Source: Paracidovorax anthurii (GTDB taxonomy: Bacteria; Pseudomonadota; Gammaproteobacteria; Burkholderiales; Burkholderiaceae_C). Taken from it: a DNA stretch of 64,000 bases. Positions 55,880 through 64,000 of the stretch are shown piece by piece. Numbering within the stretch: position 1 is the stretch's first letter; each line of letters begins with the position of its first letter. The notes beneath the pieces are model-generated. The model was not told where the DNA came from, did no database searches, and was given only the letters and a program-made list of their open reading frames with translations. The translations under genes and the position numbers were made by a program. The DNA is taken from contig NZ_QLTA01000026.1 of NCBI RefSeq assembly GCF_003269065.1, positions 1-64,000 on the forward strand. Reading direction: 5' to 3'.

Positions 55880-55930
55880 TACATTCAGATGTAACTGCAA
55901 ATAATTTTACAAAGCTAGAACAATAATTCC
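55880..55930. promoter_or_regulatory. Candidate activator dyads upstream of operon 3
   Basis: Two dyads lie in an AT-rich stretch: TACAT-TCAG-ATGTA at 55880-55893 (perfect) and AGAAC-AATA-ATTCC at 55917-55930 (imperfect). The second starts 79 bp before the sigma54 GG and shares the AGAAC-N4-RTTCY form with the dyad of operon 2. They are candidates for binding of the CARF-sigma54 activator. Confidence 0.4.
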
Positions 55931-55953
55931 AGTCGACATGCCATATCGGACTT

Positions 55954-55966
55954 CAAGTGATTGATT
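55954..55966. promoter_or_regulatory. IHF site upstream of operon 3
   Basis: CAAGTGATTGATT is a full match to the IHF consensus YAANNNNTTGATW. Its TTGATT begins 35 bp before the sigma54 GG, the same distance as in operon 2, and the next bases (CATATAGG against TATATGGA) are also alike. Confidence 0.6.
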
Positions 55967-55994
55967 CATATAGGACCGACAGTTCGGCCAGGGT

Positions 55995-56010
55995 GGGCAC
56001 GCTTCTCGCG
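55995..56010 (+). promoter_or_regulatory. Sigma54-type promoter upstream of the DUF4258/TerY-P operon
   Basis: GGGCACGCTTCTCGCG, with GG 55996-55997 and GC 56008-56009 separated by 10 bases. The -12 block is again TCGC. The predicted start near 56021 gives a 24-base leader that contains GGAGG before ATG 56045. Confidence 0.7.
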
Positions 56011-56044
56011 AAGTACTGGTCACAGCCAACCTCTGGAGGTCCTA

Positions 56045-56392
56045 ATGAACCAGCAAAACCACAGCGCACAACGCGAAGTGAATCTGCCGCGATTGACGCT
56101 TCACGCCAAGGTGCGCATGCAGCAACGCGGCATCCGCGACGACGACATCGAACAAGTCGTTCGATTTGGGCGCCGAATTCATGCAAAGGGCCTGACCTAC
56201 TACGTGGTCGGTCGCAAAGAGGTCGAGCGGCAAGCCCTGGTCGGAAAGGACATCGCCAAGCTGGAGGGCCTTCAGGTGCTCGTGGAGGCAACTGAGGGCA
56301 TGGTCGTGACAACGTACCGCAGCAAAGACTTTCATTCCATCCGCAGCACGCCGAGTGACAGGTGCCGCCGCTATTCACACGATCAACACTAG
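56045..56392 (+). CDS. DUF4258-family small protein
   Basis: 115 residues from ATG 56045, with GGAGG six bases upstream. The core LTLHAKVRMQQRGIRDDDIEQVVRFG, then RIHAKGLTYYVVGRKEV, matches DUF4258, a small alpha/beta family whose conserved H-x-x-x-R-M-x-x-R-G segment resembles some toxin or RNase-like folds. The biochemical role is not established. It is the first gene behind the third sigma54 promoter, 33 bp before the vWA gene, so it belongs to the TerY-P operon. Confidence 0.75.
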   Translation: MNQQNHSAQREVNLPRLTLHAKVRMQQRGIRDDDIEQVVRFGRRIHAKGLTYYVVGRKEVERQALVGKDIAKLEGLQVLVEATEGMVVTTYRSKDFHSIRSTPSDRCRRYSHDQH

Positions 56393-56425
56393 GTACTGCA
56401 CAGTAAGCAACAGGGAGCAAACAAC

Positions 56426-57220
56426 ATGGCACTTGCCAAATTCCGCGAAGACATCGTGTCTCGCTTCCATCAAGCCACGGTGATTCGCGCCAAAGAGCAT
56501 GACGCTTTGCTGGCGACCGAGGCTGAGCCCAAGGGCGCGCCAACCAAGCTGAAAGGCTTTGCCGCACCGGAACCTCGGCCATTGCCGGTGATCGTGCTGG
56601 CAGACACCAGCGGCAGCATGTCGGCGAACGGAAAGATCGACGCATTGAACGAGGCAATCAAGACCATGATCCTGAGCTTTGGGCGGGAAAGTCGCCTGCG
56701 TGCGGAGATCCAAGTGGGTCTGATCACGTTTGGGGGTGATGCCGCTCAAGCCCATGTGCCCTTGGTAGGCGCCAACCGAATCGAAGGTGTGGAGGCGCTC
56801 GGCGCACAGGGGCGCACGCCCATGGGTTCGGCTTTCGCGATGGCCCGCCAGTGGCTGGAAGACAAGGACATGGTCCCGTCGCGGGCATACAGGCCGGTCT
56901 TGGTGCTGGTGTCCGACGGAGCGCCCACGGACGACTGGCAAGGCCCCTTGCAGTCTTTGAAGGCCAGTGAACGGGGGCAGAAGGCCACACGCTTCGCCCT
57001 GGCGATTGGTGCAGATGCCGACCGGGCCATGCTGCGCCAGTTCACCAATGACCTGGAGGCGCCAGTGTTCGAAGCCGACGGCGCACGCGACATCGTCAAG
57101 TTCTTCCGTGCGGTCACGATGAGCGTGGTGGCTCGCTCCACAAGTGGATCGCCCAACACAGCCCTGCCCCTGAACGTGGGCGAAGATCTCGAGGATGACC
57201 TCGATCTGGACGCGCTCTAA
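56426..57220 (+). CDS. TerY-like von Willebrand factor A domain protein
   Basis: 264 residues. The vWA fold carries a full MIDAS metal site: D60-x-S62-x-S64 (ADTSGSMS), T131 (GRTPMGSA) and D164 (LVSDGAPTDD). The tail is very acidic (GEDLEDDLDLDAL). This is the TerY-like member of the TerY-P triad, which in tellurite-resistance-related systems appears with a PP2C phosphatase and a zinc-ribbon kinase. Both follow here, the phosphatase starting at the base after this stop codon. It likely serves as a metal-dependent scaffold whose contacts are set by phosphorylation. Confidence 0.88.
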   Translation: MALAKFREDIVSRFHQATVIRAKEHDALLATEAEPKGAPTKLKGFAAPEPRPLPVIVLADTSGSMSANGKIDALNEAIKTMILSFGRESRLRAEIQVGLITFGGDAAQAHVPLVGANRIEGVEALGAQGRTPMGSAFAMARQWLEDKDMVPSRAYRPVLVLVSDGAPTDDWQGPLQSLKASERGQKATRFALAIGADADRAMLRQFTNDLEAPVFEADGARDIVKFFRAVTMSVVARSTSGSPNTALPLNVGEDLEDDLDLDAL

Positions 57221-57946
57221 ATGCTGAGCGCCGTCGGTACGTCTGTGATCGGCCCAGCCCATGCCGAAGCGGACGAGTCAAGCCAAGACGCTTGCGGAGT
57301 CCGCGGCTGGCGTGGCGGATGGATTGCCTGCGTTGCGGATGGGCTGGGCAGCCGGTCCCAGAGTGGTATCGGGGCGCGGTACGCGGTGCGTGCGGCGCAC
57401 CAGGTGCTGCGCCGCGAGCCGAATCACCAACAGGTGATGCGGGAACTGACGACGCGCATCTACCGAGCCTGGCTGCGTGCCGTAGGGCCGGACCGAGCCG
57501 ACGCCGCAGCCACCACACTGCTCATCGCAGCCTGTACCGCCCAGGGGCAGGTGCGGACGTGGCAGTTGGGCGACGGCATGGTTTTGGTCCGATCGCAAGG
57601 CCAAGTGCGAGTGTTGACGCCGCCGAGAAGCGGCTTCGGCAATGAAACGCGCGCTATGGGCATCGATAAAGCCTGGAGCGCATGGTCTACACATGAGTTT
57701 GTACTGAGCCAGCCGGGTGACCAGGTGATCCTGATGACAGATGGCGTGGCCGATGACCTGGACGATCGGTCCTTGCACGCCTTTCCGCAGGCACTGCATC
57801 GCCACCTGTCTGGTCTGAGCCGCCGAAAGGCCCGACGGTGGCTGACTCACGAACTGACGCATTGGGGCACGCCAGGCCATTCAGACGACAAGAGCCTGGC
57901 GCTGATATTCAAGAAGGGGAGATGCCATGGCAACGGCTGGGCGTGA
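57221..57946 (+). CDS. PP2C-family protein phosphatase
   Basis: 241 residues. Metal-binding acids are in place: D23 (SSQDACG), D40-G41 (CVADGLGSRSQSG), D118 in QLGDG, D174-G175 (LMTDGVADD) and D222-D223 (HSDDKSLA). It removes phosphate from Ser/Thr with two metal ions. It is the phosphatase of a TerY-P triad. It overlaps the kinase gene by 20 bases, so kinase and phosphatase are probably made together and act on the same target, perhaps the vWA protein or the helicase. Confidence 0.9.
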   Translation: MLSAVGTSVIGPAHAEADESSQDACGVRGWRGGWIACVADGLGSRSQSGIGARYAVRAAHQVLRREPNHQQVMRELTTRIYRAWLRAVGPDRADAAATTLLIAACTAQGQVRTWQLGDGMVLVRSQGQVRVLTPPRSGFGNETRAMGIDKAWSAWSTHEFVLSQPGDQVILMTDGVADDLDDRSLHAFPQALHRHLSGLSRRKARRWLTHELTHWGTPGHSDDKSLALIFKKGRCHGNGWA

Positions 57947-59360
57947 ACCAAACCAAACGCACGAGCCCGTGCGCGAACAGAAGGTCTTCGACGACCGTGG
58001 GGGCGAGTACATATTGGGCGAGCGCCTTTCCAAAGGCGGACAGGGGACTATCGTCCGCATCAAGGGGAACGCCCGCCAGATCGTGAAGCTGGCTAACGCC
58101 AAAGCGAGCGACCCAGCCACATTGGCGTGGGCGCAGCAGGTGGCGCGAATCCGTTACCTGCCGGTTCAGGATCACGGCCTTCCTGTGGTGATGCCGTTGG
58201 CCTATATCAACAAACCACGGCCTGGCTACGTCATGGAGCTGATGGAGGGCTTGGTGCCGCTTGAGTCGCTCATGACGGAGTTCGACGAGGCCATGCGAGA
58301 AGGGCACGAGCTGCAGGGCTTCGTGCAGTCGGGTGGCCTGGGGCGCCGCCTTGCCCTGCTGGCGCAACTCGCCCGAGTGCTCGCCTCATTGCACGGCTTA
58401 GGTATTGCGCATGGCGATCTTTCGCCTAGGAACATCTTTGTCTCCAGCACACACACCCATTCCCAGGTGTGGCTCATTGACGTGGACAACCTTTGCTACG
58501 CCGTGCGCAACAGCAGCCTGCAGATCTACACGCCGGACTACGGTGCACCCGAGCTGCTGCGAGGAGACATGGGCGTCAGCACCTACACGGATATTTGGAG
58601 CTTTGCGGTCATTGCCTTCCAGTTGCTAACGCACCTGCACCCCCTTAAGAGCGGCATGCTGATCGATGACGACGCCGAGTTGGAAGCGGAGGCCTTGAAA
58701 GGTGGATATCCGTGGATCGATCACCCTGACGACGACCAGAATCGATCGGAGTCGGGCTTGGATCGGGCCCTCGTGTGCACGCCGGATTTGCAGCGCCTGT
58801 TCGACCAGTGCTTCCGCCAAGGTTTGAACGACCCGGCCGAGCGCCCCGTGATGGCCGAGTGGGCAGAGGCGTTCGAGGCTGCCGCAGCGATACAGATCCG
58901 TTGCGATCACCAAGAGCACTGCTGTGGCGGCACGTTCTATTGGAACCCAGCGCGCCGTTGCCCATTCTGTGCACAGGTCGCACCAGAGGATCACCAGGTT
59001 TTGCTCCGCCACTTTGTGGTGGCCGCCAAAGAAGACTTGCCCGAGAACGCAAAACCAGTGGACCGGTTGATCGCTTCAGGTTGGCAACAGGTGCTCAACG
59101 TCGGGCGCGGCGAGCTTCGCCTTGCGCCGCCAGGCAGTGCCGAGCATGCCCGAGCCGAGCCATTTATCGGGTTCAGTTTGGCGGGACGGCAGCTCTCATT
59201 GATCCCTAACGGCGGCATGCCTCTCGCTCTGCAATGGCGTGGCGCCCGCTTGGCCCAGCCGCTGCGGGCACACCATGACCTGCCTCGTAGCGGGCAGACT
59301 TACCTCCTCCATGTCGGCGACCGTCGCGCCACGCACGAGGCTTGGGGCTTTGAGTGGTGA
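57927..59360 (+). CDS. Ser/Thr protein kinase with C-terminal zinc ribbon (TerY-P triad)
   Basis: 477 residues. Kinase landmarks: glycine loop SKGGQGTIV (36-43), ATP-binding K54 (QIVKLA), catalytic loop HGDLSPRN (162-169) with D164, metal-binding D185 in LIDVDN (DFG replaced by DVD), and YGAPELL (205-211). At about 335-355 CDHQEHCC ... CPFC forms a zinc ribbon, followed by a beta-rich C-terminal domain of about 115 residues. A short kinase with a C-terminal zinc ribbon is the defining kinase of TerY-P triads. No membrane segment is present, so it acts in the cytoplasm. Confidence 0.9.
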   Translation: MATAGREPNQTHEPVREQKVFDDRGGEYILGERLSKGGQGTIVRIKGNARQIVKLANAKASDPATLAWAQQVARIRYLPVQDHGLPVVMPLAYINKPRPGYVMELMEGLVPLESLMTEFDEAMREGHELQGFVQSGGLGRRLALLAQLARVLASLHGLGIAHGDLSPRNIFVSSTHTHSQVWLIDVDNLCYAVRNSSLQIYTPDYGAPELLRGDMGVSTYTDIWSFAVIAFQLLTHLHPLKSGMLIDDDAELEAEALKGGYPWIDHPDDDQNRSESGLDRALVCTPDLQRLFDQCFRQGLNDPAERPVMAEWAEAFEAAAAIQIRCDHQEHCCGGTFYWNPARRCPFCAQVAPEDHQVLLRHFVVAAKEDLPENAKPVDRLIASGWQQVLNVGRGELRLAPPGSAEHARAEPFIGFSLAGRQLSLIPNGGMPLALQWRGARLAQPLRAHHDLPRSGQTYLLHVGDRRATHEAWGFEW

Positions 59361-59364
59361 GACG

Positions 59365-62300
59365 ATGAAGCTGAGCGAATCACCTTTTCTCTCATCCGAG
59401 GTCCTCACAGCAGGGGTCGGTGACGGGTCGGCACCAGCCTCCGCTTGGACGGCGGGCGCTTCGGCCTTGCTGAGCGCAGAAGCCGACGCATGGATCCTGA
59501 CCCAGGGGCAGAACTTGGCCTACCTGGAGCTCACATCTGGCTCCAAGGACCTGGATCAACGCGCCACGAACCCCGAGACCCGATGGGTGCTGCAGGACGC
59601 CCGGAAGGGTCAGGTCAGGATACGCTACTTCACGCCCCAGAAGACGCTGGCGCTGCCAGGGCTAGACATCCTCATCGACACCCGCGCTGTAGACCAAATG
59701 CGGCAATCGAGGCACATCGATTCGGATGATATCGCCGTGGCCGCCGCGTGGTTGAGCGAGGAGTTCGTCTGCAGCGATCCGCTGGATGGCGCCTGCATGG
59801 TGTTCTTGGCAATCTATGGATCGGATCGGAAGGGCCAAGTGCAGTTGGTCGGTAGGCGTTTCGCCTTGGACCTTCGCGAGGACGCGCAGGGCGCGCTTTG
59901 GTTCGAACGGCTGGCCCGACGCCCGAGGTCAGTGGAGCAACCGTTCACGCTGCTTTTGGCACAGGTTCGAATCACGGATGCAGCTGCCGATGTGAAGCCT
60001 GAGGGGGCCCGCCAGGCTGACACGTTGCGAGCCGCCGCGACGACGCCGGGTGGCTATCTGGACCTGTGGCGACTCTATGGGCAACGTGAGTGGGACCGCA
60101 CCCTTCGTCGGGGCGCCCAGATCCAAGCGGTGCAGTACACCGGTGTGGTGCCGGTCAGCGCCGAGGGCGGGGGCTGGATCCTGCGGGGCGATCCGGCCCT
60201 GTTGCAGGCCTTCTGGAAGCGTTGGCAAGAGGAGACAGATGGCTCGGAACTGGCCGAGGTGGGCGAGACACCGCCAGACTGGAGTGTCGAGCGCGATCTG
60301 GAGGCGCCCGTGAGCAGGAAGAGGTCACCGATCAAGGGCACGATTTCTCTGGGCCAGGGCGAACTTGTACTCGACACCCAGGGCCGTGAGCCCCCGTTCC
60401 CTGGCTATGTGTACCTCTCCTTGGCCGGGCACCGGACACAGCATCTCCGTCGGATTCGTGCACGCCAAAGCATCGAGGGCGGGTATGGAGTGCCCGGCCT
60501 GAGTGCTTTGCTGCTGGACATCCCTCTCCCTCGGGTAAGGGCCTCAACACAACAACCCCTCACCCGCCACGTCCGCGAGACCTTTCATCAGGGTCGTCCG
60601 ACGGAAAGGCAGATTGAGGCCTTGGATGTAGCCCTTAACACACCAGACGTGGCGCTCATCATTGGCCCGCCAGGTACGGGCAAGACTCAGGTGATCGCAG
60701 CACTGGAGCGTCGGCTGTCGGAGTTGAACGAAGGACAGGTCATTGCACAGGAGGTGTTGATCTCCAGCTTCCAGCACGACGCCGTCGAGAACGCGCTCGG
60801 CAGGTCCCGCGTCTATGGACTGCCGGCGATCAAGGTGGGAGGCCGGCGAGACCACGCCGGTGAGGATCCGCTGGCGGTATGGATCCACGAACAGGAAGCT
60901 GCCATCAGCGGAGTTCTGACCGAGTTGAAGCAAGCGCATCCGCACTACCACGCCTTCTCAGACTTACAGACCCTTACACGCAACCTGCTCATGTTGGGGT
61001 CCCCGCCAGAGCGCCGGGCAGCCGATCTTGACGCACTCGCAGGGCGGCTGGACGAGGTTGAGTGGCATGGCCAGATTCGGATGACTTACGAGTGGCGTCA
61101 GCGCTGGAGCAACCTGCGGGCCAAGGGCGTCGGTGTTGAGGGCGGCGCGACGGTTCCTGCTGAACGCAGGCTGGAGCTTCGGCGGACCGTACGCGCACTG
61201 CGCACGGACGCTGTGTCCTTCATGGACGACGGTCCAGAGCGCGCATCGAGTTTGCTCAACAAGGCTTCGAGCTATCCGGGCTGGCTGCAGTCTGAGGAAC
61301 TGGCCACGCTTGAGGAAGCTGAGTTGGCCCTTGAGGCTGACGAGATGTTGCTACAGGCTCTGGAGAGTCTGCAGATGCGGCTCCTCGACCGTCTGATGGA
61401 CGAGCGAAGGTCGCTGGCTCAACGCAATCGGCTTCCTGATGAGTTAAGGGACTTGCTGAAAGAACTTCAAGCTCAGCTTGCGAGAGCAGTGGTCAACTCC
61501 GACTGGGGCTTGGTTGCAGCCATAGAGCGGTACCAGGAGGCGCTGGAGGTTCAACCTCGGCGAGTCCAGCAAGCTGTGGAGACCTACAGCAGTGTCGTTG
61601 GAGCCACCTGCCAGCAAGCGGTCAGTCGACAGATGGCGCTGCTCAAAGATGGGAGCGAAGACGCCATTTCCGGGCTACGATTCGGCAGCGTGGTGGTTGA
61701 TGAGGCGGCCCGTGCGAACCCGCTGGACCTGTTCATCCCGATGGCTCTAGCTAGGCGTAGGGTTGTTCTGGTAGGTGATCCACGGCAGTTGCCTCATCTG
61801 CTGGACGCTGAGATCGAGGAAGAGATCCGAACAGAACGTGGCGACCAAGTGGCGAGCGCCACCTACCAGCAAAGCTTGTTTGAAAGACTGTGGCGGCAGT
61901 TTGAGCGCCGTAAGTCCATCGATGGGATCAACCGTGTGGTGATGCTGGACCAGCAATTCCGTATGCATCCCAGGCTGGGCGACTTTGTCAGCAAGCACTT
62001 TTATGAGAAGGCGGGCCTCGGGCGCGTCCACTCGGGAAGACCAGCGTCGGACTTCACACTCACCTTGCCTGACTTCGGGCGCGCAGTCGCTGCTTGGATG
62101 GATGTGCCGGCGTCAGAGGGATCGGAAGGGCGTCCATCTGCAGGAAGCCGTACCCGTGTTCGAGATGCAGAGGCCAAGCGGGTCGCGTTGCTGGTGAAGC
62201 GCCTACTCCAACAACTGCCGGAGGACGCCAGCATCGGGGTCATCACCTTCTACTCGGGCCAGCGGGACGCCATCTGCAAAGCCTTGAGCAGTGGCCAACA

Positions 62301-62700
62301 GCCGGTGATGAAGTGGGTCGATGGCGTCTGGCGGCCCCGTGAGTCCTTTGCTCAACTGCCCAACGGTGGCGAGCGGTTCCGCGTTGGGACAGTTGACGCC
62401 TTTCAGGGCAAGGAATTCGACGTCGTTTTGCTCTCTACTGTTCGTTCAAACGCACGGCAGGTTGAAATACCTTCGCCAGAAGCCGAGGCGGCAGAGCGCG
62501 ATCGCTTTGAATTGCAGGCTAGCAGCCGCTATGGCCACTTGCGCACGCCGAATCGCCTCAATGTTGCGATGAGCCGCCAGCGCAGAATGCTCATCGCGGT
62601 GGGTGACCGCGCCATGTTTGAAGACCCCATTGCAGAGTCGTGCGTGCCCGAAATGCATGCGTTCCTCGCCTTCTGTGACGAGGAGGCGCGCCGTGGCTGA
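59365..62700 (+). CDS. UPF1-like superfamily 1 helicase/ATPase
   Basis: 1,111 residues from ATG 59365, five bases after the kinase stop. The first about 400 residues are unrecognised. Then: motif Q/I PTERQIEALDVAL and GPPGTGKT at 434-441, a helical insert of about 250 residues, Walker B VVVDEAAR (D779), VLVGDPRQLPHL as motif III, QQFRMHP from 863, TVDAFQGKEFDVVLLS as motif V, and RLNVAMSRQRRMLI from about 1064 as motif VI. It is a DNA or RNA helicase of the UPF1/DNA2/SMUBP branch. Its position after the TerY-P triad suggests that its activity is phospho-regulated. No nuclease motif is visible in this chain. Confidence 0.9.
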   Translation: MKLSESPFLSSEVLTAGVGDGSAPASAWTAGASALLSAEADAWILTQGQNLAYLELTSGSKDLDQRATNPETRWVLQDARKGQVRIRYFTPQKTLALPGLDILIDTRAVDQMRQSRHIDSDDIAVAAAWLSEEFVCSDPLDGACMVFLAIYGSDRKGQVQLVGRRFALDLREDAQGALWFERLARRPRSVEQPFTLLLAQVRITDAAADVKPEGARQADTLRAAATTPGGYLDLWRLYGQREWDRTLRRGAQIQAVQYTGVVPVSAEGGGWILRGDPALLQAFWKRWQEETDGSELAEVGETPPDWSVERDLEAPVSRKRSPIKGTISLGQGELVLDTQGREPPFPGYVYLSLAGHRTQHLRRIRARQSIEGGYGVPGLSALLLDIPLPRVRASTQQPLTRHVRETFHQGRPTERQIEALDVALNTPDVALIIGPPGTGKTQVIAALERRLSELNEGQVIAQEVLISSFQHDAVENALGRSRVYGLPAIKVGGRRDHAGEDPLAVWIHEQEAAISGVLTELKQAHPHYHAFSDLQTLTRNLLMLGSPPERRAADLDALAGRLDEVEWHGQIRMTYEWRQRWSNLRAKGVGVEGGATVPAERRLELRRTVRALRTDAVSFMDDGPERASSLLNKASSYPGWLQSEELATLEEAELALEADEMLLQALESLQMRLLDRLMDERRSLAQRNRLPDELRDLLKELQAQLARAVVNSDWGLVAAIERYQEALEVQPRRVQQAVETYSSVVGATCQQAVSRQMALLKDGSEDAISGLRFGSVVVDEAARANPLDLFIPMALARRRVVLVGDPRQLPHLLDAEIEEEIRTERGDQVASATYQQSLFERLWRQFERRKSIDGINRVVMLDQQFRMHPRLGDFVSKHFYEKAGLGRVHSGRPASDFTLTLPDFGRAVAAWMDVPASEGSEGRPSAGSRTRVRDAEAKRVALLVKRLLQQLPEDASIGVITFYSGQRDAICKALSSGQQPVMKWVDGVWRPRESFAQLPNGGERFRVGTVDAFQGKEFDVVLLSTVRSNARQVEIPSPEAEAAERDRFELQASSRYGHLRTPNRLNVAMSRQRRMLIAVGDRAMFEDPIAESCVPEMHAFLAFCDEEARRG

Positions 62701-64000
62701 GACCTACCTGCTCTGGGGACGTCGGGCTGGGGCGCGTCGTGCCGATCTGCTGTGGCCGGTTGAGATCCACGCTGTTCAGGTGCCCGCATTTGGTTTGGAG
62801 ATCAACCTGTTTCAGGAGGTGCTGCTGCGCTTGCTGCAGACGGGCGTCAAGGATCTGGACGAATTGGCCAAGCATTCGGCATTGGACCGACAGTTGGTGG
62901 CGTTCATCCTGGCGAAAGAACTGCAGCCATACCGTTGGATCGACCATCGATTCGACCTGACTGAGGACGGCGTGGCCGCTTTGGAAGGCCGCGCTCCTGC
63001 GGCCGGTGCGGAACTGGTGACGTTCGCGTTCTGGGACCTGGTGTCTGCCCGCTGGATGCCCTTCTTGAGTGAGCGTCCTCCGGAGATCTTCCCGGTGGAT
63101 GAGACTGCGCAGCGCCCTCGCTTTCTGGTTGATCGCGATTCGGGGCGCCAGGTCTCGCCGTTTGTTTTGCGGCGGCCTACGGGAGAACGGAAGGCGCAAC
63201 GAGAGGCGCTTGCACCAGCACTGAAGCAGTTCCAGCGTGAGCATGCCCGCGACGACGAAGTTGTTGCGGACTATTCGGCGCTGCAGTTTCTTGACGATGC
63301 GCCACAAGTCGGGCGTGTTTGGATTCAGGCATTCGTGGTGGATGGGGACCTACACCCTTGGCTGGTGACTGACCCGTTCCACCCAGATCGGCCCGACAGA
63401 GCCATGCGTGAAGCTCTGGCCGAGCTGGTTCAAGGGGATCCGCGGTTGCAGGATTGGCTGGGGCAGCGGCTCGCTCTTCGTATTGAGGCATCAGACGTGC
63501 ATGACGACGAGTTGGAAGCGACTTTGCGCCTGGAGTCGCAGGTGTCTGAGCTCATCCCGCCGAGCCAGGATCTAGCAGTAGAACTGATCAGGGAGTACAC
63601 GGCCAGGGTCTTGCGGCTGGTCCAGCGGCTGCGAGGCAGTGCGGTCGCTCTGCCTGAGGACCTGTCCAGTGCTGTAGTGCACAGCGGGAGTTGCCTGGAG
63701 GCCTTGTTGCAGTGGATGTTGCTGCGCTGGCCGGCTGACGCAGCGGAGTGGCCGGACCGCTGGGGCCGACGAGAGTTGAAAGGTTGGTTGGCGGCGCTTC
63801 CACTCGCTAACCCGCTCAGCGGGGATGGCGTTCGCGCGTTGGAGTCGCAGTCGAGCAAGTCCGTGTTGCAAGCAGCTTCGAGCCGCAATCAACCCATGAA
63901 GGCGCTGCTGGTCGCCGCGCTCTTGTCCACCCAGCAGCACGAATCGCATCCGCTTCGGCGAGCTCCGATCAACGCACTGGACTGGAACTTGGTCGGCCTG
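62693..64000 (+). CDS. Large unrecognised protein, 3' end outside the window
   Basis: The frame opens at GTG 62693, behind GAGGAGG, overlaps the helicase stop by 8 bases and stays open to the window edge (436 codons). It begins AETYLLWGRRAGARRADLLW. It then shows a winged-helix-like stretch (LFQEVLLRLLQTGVKDLDEL ... QLVAFILAKELQ), a small beta region (WIDHRFDLTEDGVAALEG), and later helical sequence (VELIREYTARVLRLVQRL). No catalytic motif is visible in this part. The overlap with the helicase gene marks it as a member of the same operon and possible partner. The helix-turn-helix reading is tentative. Confidence 0.8.
   Translation, partial: MAETYLLWGRRAGARRADLLWPVEIHAVQVPAFGLEINLFQEVLLRLLQTGVKDLDELAKHSALDRQLVAFILAKELQPYRWIDHRFDLTEDGVAALEGRAPAAGAELVTFAFWDLVSARWMPFLSERPPEIFPVDETAQRPRFLVDRDSGRQVSPFVLRRPTGERKAQREALAPALKQFQREHARDDEVVADYSALQFLDDAPQVGRVWIQAFVVDGDLHPWLVTDPFHPDRPDRAMREALAELVQGDPRLQDWLGQRLALRIEASDVHDDELEATLRLESQVSELIPPSQDLAVELIREYTARVLRLVQRLRGSAVALPEDLSSAVVHSGSCLEALLQWMLLRWPADAAEWPDRWGRRELKGWLAALPLANPLSGDGVRALESQSSKSVLQAASSRNQPMKALLVAALLSTQQHESHPLRRAPINALDWNLVGL

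Overview
The window is GC-rich DNA (lower GC in a few accessory patches) from a proteobacterium. Gene content suggests a betaproteobacterium of the Comamonadaceae type (Acidovorax or a relative). That placement is an inference from gene families and codon use, not from a marker gene. No rRNA, tRNA or CRISPR array was seen.

Left end (1-14222): the 3' end of an IS5-family (IS903-like) insertion sequence lies inside the 3' end of a giant Rhs/YD-repeat gene on the minus strand. The host gene therefore loses its natural C-terminus.

Middle (14400-34149): a large catabolic cluster for aldose sugars. On the minus strand are an aldose 1-epimerase and an SMP-30-type sugar lactonase. Divergent from them is an SDR sugar dehydrogenase. 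A LysR regulator (GbpR type) then faces a 13-gene plus-strand run: 2-oxoglutarate-semialdehyde-type aldehyde dehydrogenase, two complete sugar ABC transporters (YtfQRT-YjfF-like and ChvE-GguAB-like), L-arabonate dehydratase, 2-keto-3-deoxy-L-arabonate dehydratase, and DgoK, DgoA and DgoD. Together they can carry L-arabinose by oxidation to 2-oxoglutarate and D-galactose by the De Ley-Doudoroff route to pyruvate and glyceraldehyde-3-phosphate. Uptake, anomer conversion, oxidation and lactone opening would be shared.

Boundary (34150-35751): a decayed alpha/beta-hydrolase fragment, a small ankyrin-repeat protein, and a 305-bp gene-free stretch with direct repeats and a perfect hairpin.

Right half (35752-64000): a defence or stress island. 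It opens with a sigma54-dependent activator whose N-terminus looks like an RtcR-type CARF sensor. Three operons follow. (1) Type I restriction-modification hsdR-hsdM-hsdS, then an AAA ATPase, a PLD-like protein, a small membrane protein, a coiled-coil protein and a GHKL-ATPase/nuclease fusion. (2) A DUF2130 protein, an unrecognised protein and a two-HKD PLD-like protein. (3) A DUF4258 protein, a TerY-like vWA protein, a PP2C phosphatase, a Ser/Thr kinase with zinc ribbon (TerY-P triad), a UPF1-like SF1 helicase and a large unrecognised protein that runs off the window. Each operon is preceded by a GG-N10-GC sigma54-type promoter with the same unusual TCGC -12 block. Operons 2 and 3 also share an IHF-like site at an identical distance from that promoter. 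The most interesting reading is that one CARF-sigma54 regulator switches on the whole multi-system island together.
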